64,000 bases of DNA from Undaria pinnatifida (Eukaryota > Sar > Phaeophyceae > Laminariales > Alariaceae), in NCBI GenBank assembly GCA_012845835.1, contig JABAKD010000005.1:345075-409074 (forward strand). The letters are read 5' to 3'. Under the pieces are notes generated by a model, which worked only from the letters and a program-made list of their open reading frames with translations, did not search any database and was not told where the DNA came from. Shown here piece by piece: positions 62,896 through 64,000 of the stretch (within the stretch, counting starts at the first letter, position 1; each line of letters starts with the position of its first letter). Both the position numbers and the translations under genes were made by a program.

Positions 62896-64000
62896 TCGGC
62901 AGGAGGAAGACAACCTAACGCCCGGACAGCTGAAAAAAAATCCGCACCCACTCCGACCGCACTATAAAGGGACAGTTACGTTAACAGCAGTGCAGAGTGC
63001 CGCACTGTCGCAGCTTTGCCCACACAGAAAGTGGTATTAGTCCCCGCGTACCCATGAATGATGAAATATAGGGAGGGCATCGCACACGTCGACAGCCTTG
63101 CCCAAAAAAAGCCAGCACAGAGTTTCAGCGTTCTCTAGATTGATGTTCTAGTCACGGGGGAGCCAGGACGAAAATAACCTCTCGAATCGAACTTGCAAGA
63201 AGCACTCGCACAACAGCGGAGGGTGTCAGAGCTGCGTTGCTGTAACTGTGGACGCTGGGGCAGTGAAGGGTCGAGTTATGTAGTGGATGGGCAGGAGCAA
63301 AGTAGGCGGCTTGGCTGCTGTACAGTGACTTCTACAGCAGATAATTCGGCGGTATATGGCATGCATTGACAGCGAGCCCATTATGCTGCGCTGTAGTTGG
63401 TACCTCTGCAAACACGATGGTGATTGAAGCTACGTGACGCACAGTAGTGGAACTCCGTTGATCGAGAAAGATCGGAGAGGGGTCCGAGTTGCGTCAAATT
63501 AGCAGCTGTACTACTTCCGGCAGAAAGGGAGCAGCAGTTTGTCCGACGCGCAAGACGGATCGACGTATGTACTGAAACCCATACGATAACGCGTGTATTG
63601 GGAAATTCGGCAAGAAAAAGCCCAAACTTACCACGAGCACCGCCTGTTCCTTCCCAGGCAAGATCACAAGGAAGGAGCCCCGACATGAGCTCCTAGAGCA
63701 TGGCACCCGTAGTCCAAGGGTGTTCCGCGAAGGGCGGTCTGGCTCCGACAGCAAAAGTGTATGCTGGTCGATGGGCTCTCTTAGCAAGCGAAGTCCCCGT
63801 CGATGGTCATTCGAAGGGTTGATTCCAGTATGCTTGTCCGTGGCGTGTCGTGCATATATGCCTCAGAGCCCCGAAGCGCAAATAAAGTACAAGTCGATGG
63901 CCGATCTTGGGGCTTGTGCTGGTAACTCGTGGAGATGTGCTGTGCAACAAGCTGGCAGAGCGCGGAGCAAACAAGTCTGATGGGTGGTGCTTGGACAGCT

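Larger units (their letters stand above)
48474..64000 (-). mobile_element. Ty3/gypsy element 2, same family as element 1, 5' LTR beyond window
   Basis: A minus-strand copy collinear with 19290-31813, over 15.5 kb in the window. The 3' LTR is at 48474-48742. Then, moving right: 3' UTR, WWLGK module, chromodomain, integrase, linker, RNase H, RT, protease, NADAR, spacer, gag and repeat-rich leader up to the window edge, which corresponds to about position 19290 of element 1. By that alignment the 5' LTR should lie about 0.4-0.7 kb beyond the window. It keeps the protease and RT missing from element 1 but carries frameshifts and stops. Confidence 0.88.
60563..64000 (-). other. Repeat-rich leader of gypsy element 2
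   Basis: Inverted counterpart of 19290-22397. Begins with a G run (60581-60598) next to the gag start. Contains arrays c, b and a (listed separately) and a unique part from about 62900 to the window end that closely matches 19290-20400. Confidence 0.8.

Overview
This is nuclear DNA of a multicellular-type eukaryote, not prokaryotic. Two split genes with GT-AG introns carry polysaccharide-modifying domains: a GT47 exostosin-like glycosyltransferase and a carbohydrate sulfotransferase. Almost everything else is transposable-element DNA. Expanded exostosin and sulfotransferase families, together with chromodomain-type Ty3/gypsy elements of this style, point to a stramenopile and most likely a brown alga. 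That assignment is inference, since no marker gene is present.

Layout. 1-2932: 3' exons of a GT47 gene (+), cut by the window edge. 4.3-7.1 kb: members of a short TIR element family (MITEs); a further degenerate copy sits in a GT47 intron. 8.1-11.5 kb: a two-exon sulfotransferase with a 2.3-kb intron. 13.5-18 kb: decayed LTR DNA and a copia remnant, broken by a 5'-truncated LINE with a (CAA)n tail and a target-site duplication of about 30 bp. 18611-31813: a Ty3/gypsy element (+) with two 269-bp LTRs and a 4-bp TSD. 32-35 kb: C-rich repeats, a mariner-like TIR element and a lone LTR. 35807-41407: a copia deletion derivative (-) with 504-bp LTRs that differ at about four sites and an intact 1142-codon ORF. 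42.3-47.9 kb: C-rich dispersed repeats, a hAT-like element with perfect TIRs and 8-bp TSDs, a TTAGTG hexanucleotide array and a TAG array. 48474 to the window end: a second, longer copy of the same gypsy family (-), whose 5' LTR lies outside the window.

The most unusual system is the gypsy family. Both copies have a leader of about 3.5 kb built from 82-bp, about 78-bp and about 55-bp tandem repeats. They then encode gag (with a CCHC knuckle), a NADAR/YbiA-like domain, protease, RT, RNase H, integrase, a chromodomain-like segment and a terminal WWLGK module. A NADAR domain (ADP-ribose/N-glycosidase family) between gag and protease is not part of the standard gypsy layout. It sits at the same place in both copies, so the ancestral element carried it. 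Both present copies are dead: element 1 has lost protease, RT and part of RNase H through one internal deletion, and element 2 has frameshifts, stops and substituted protease and integrase active-site positions.
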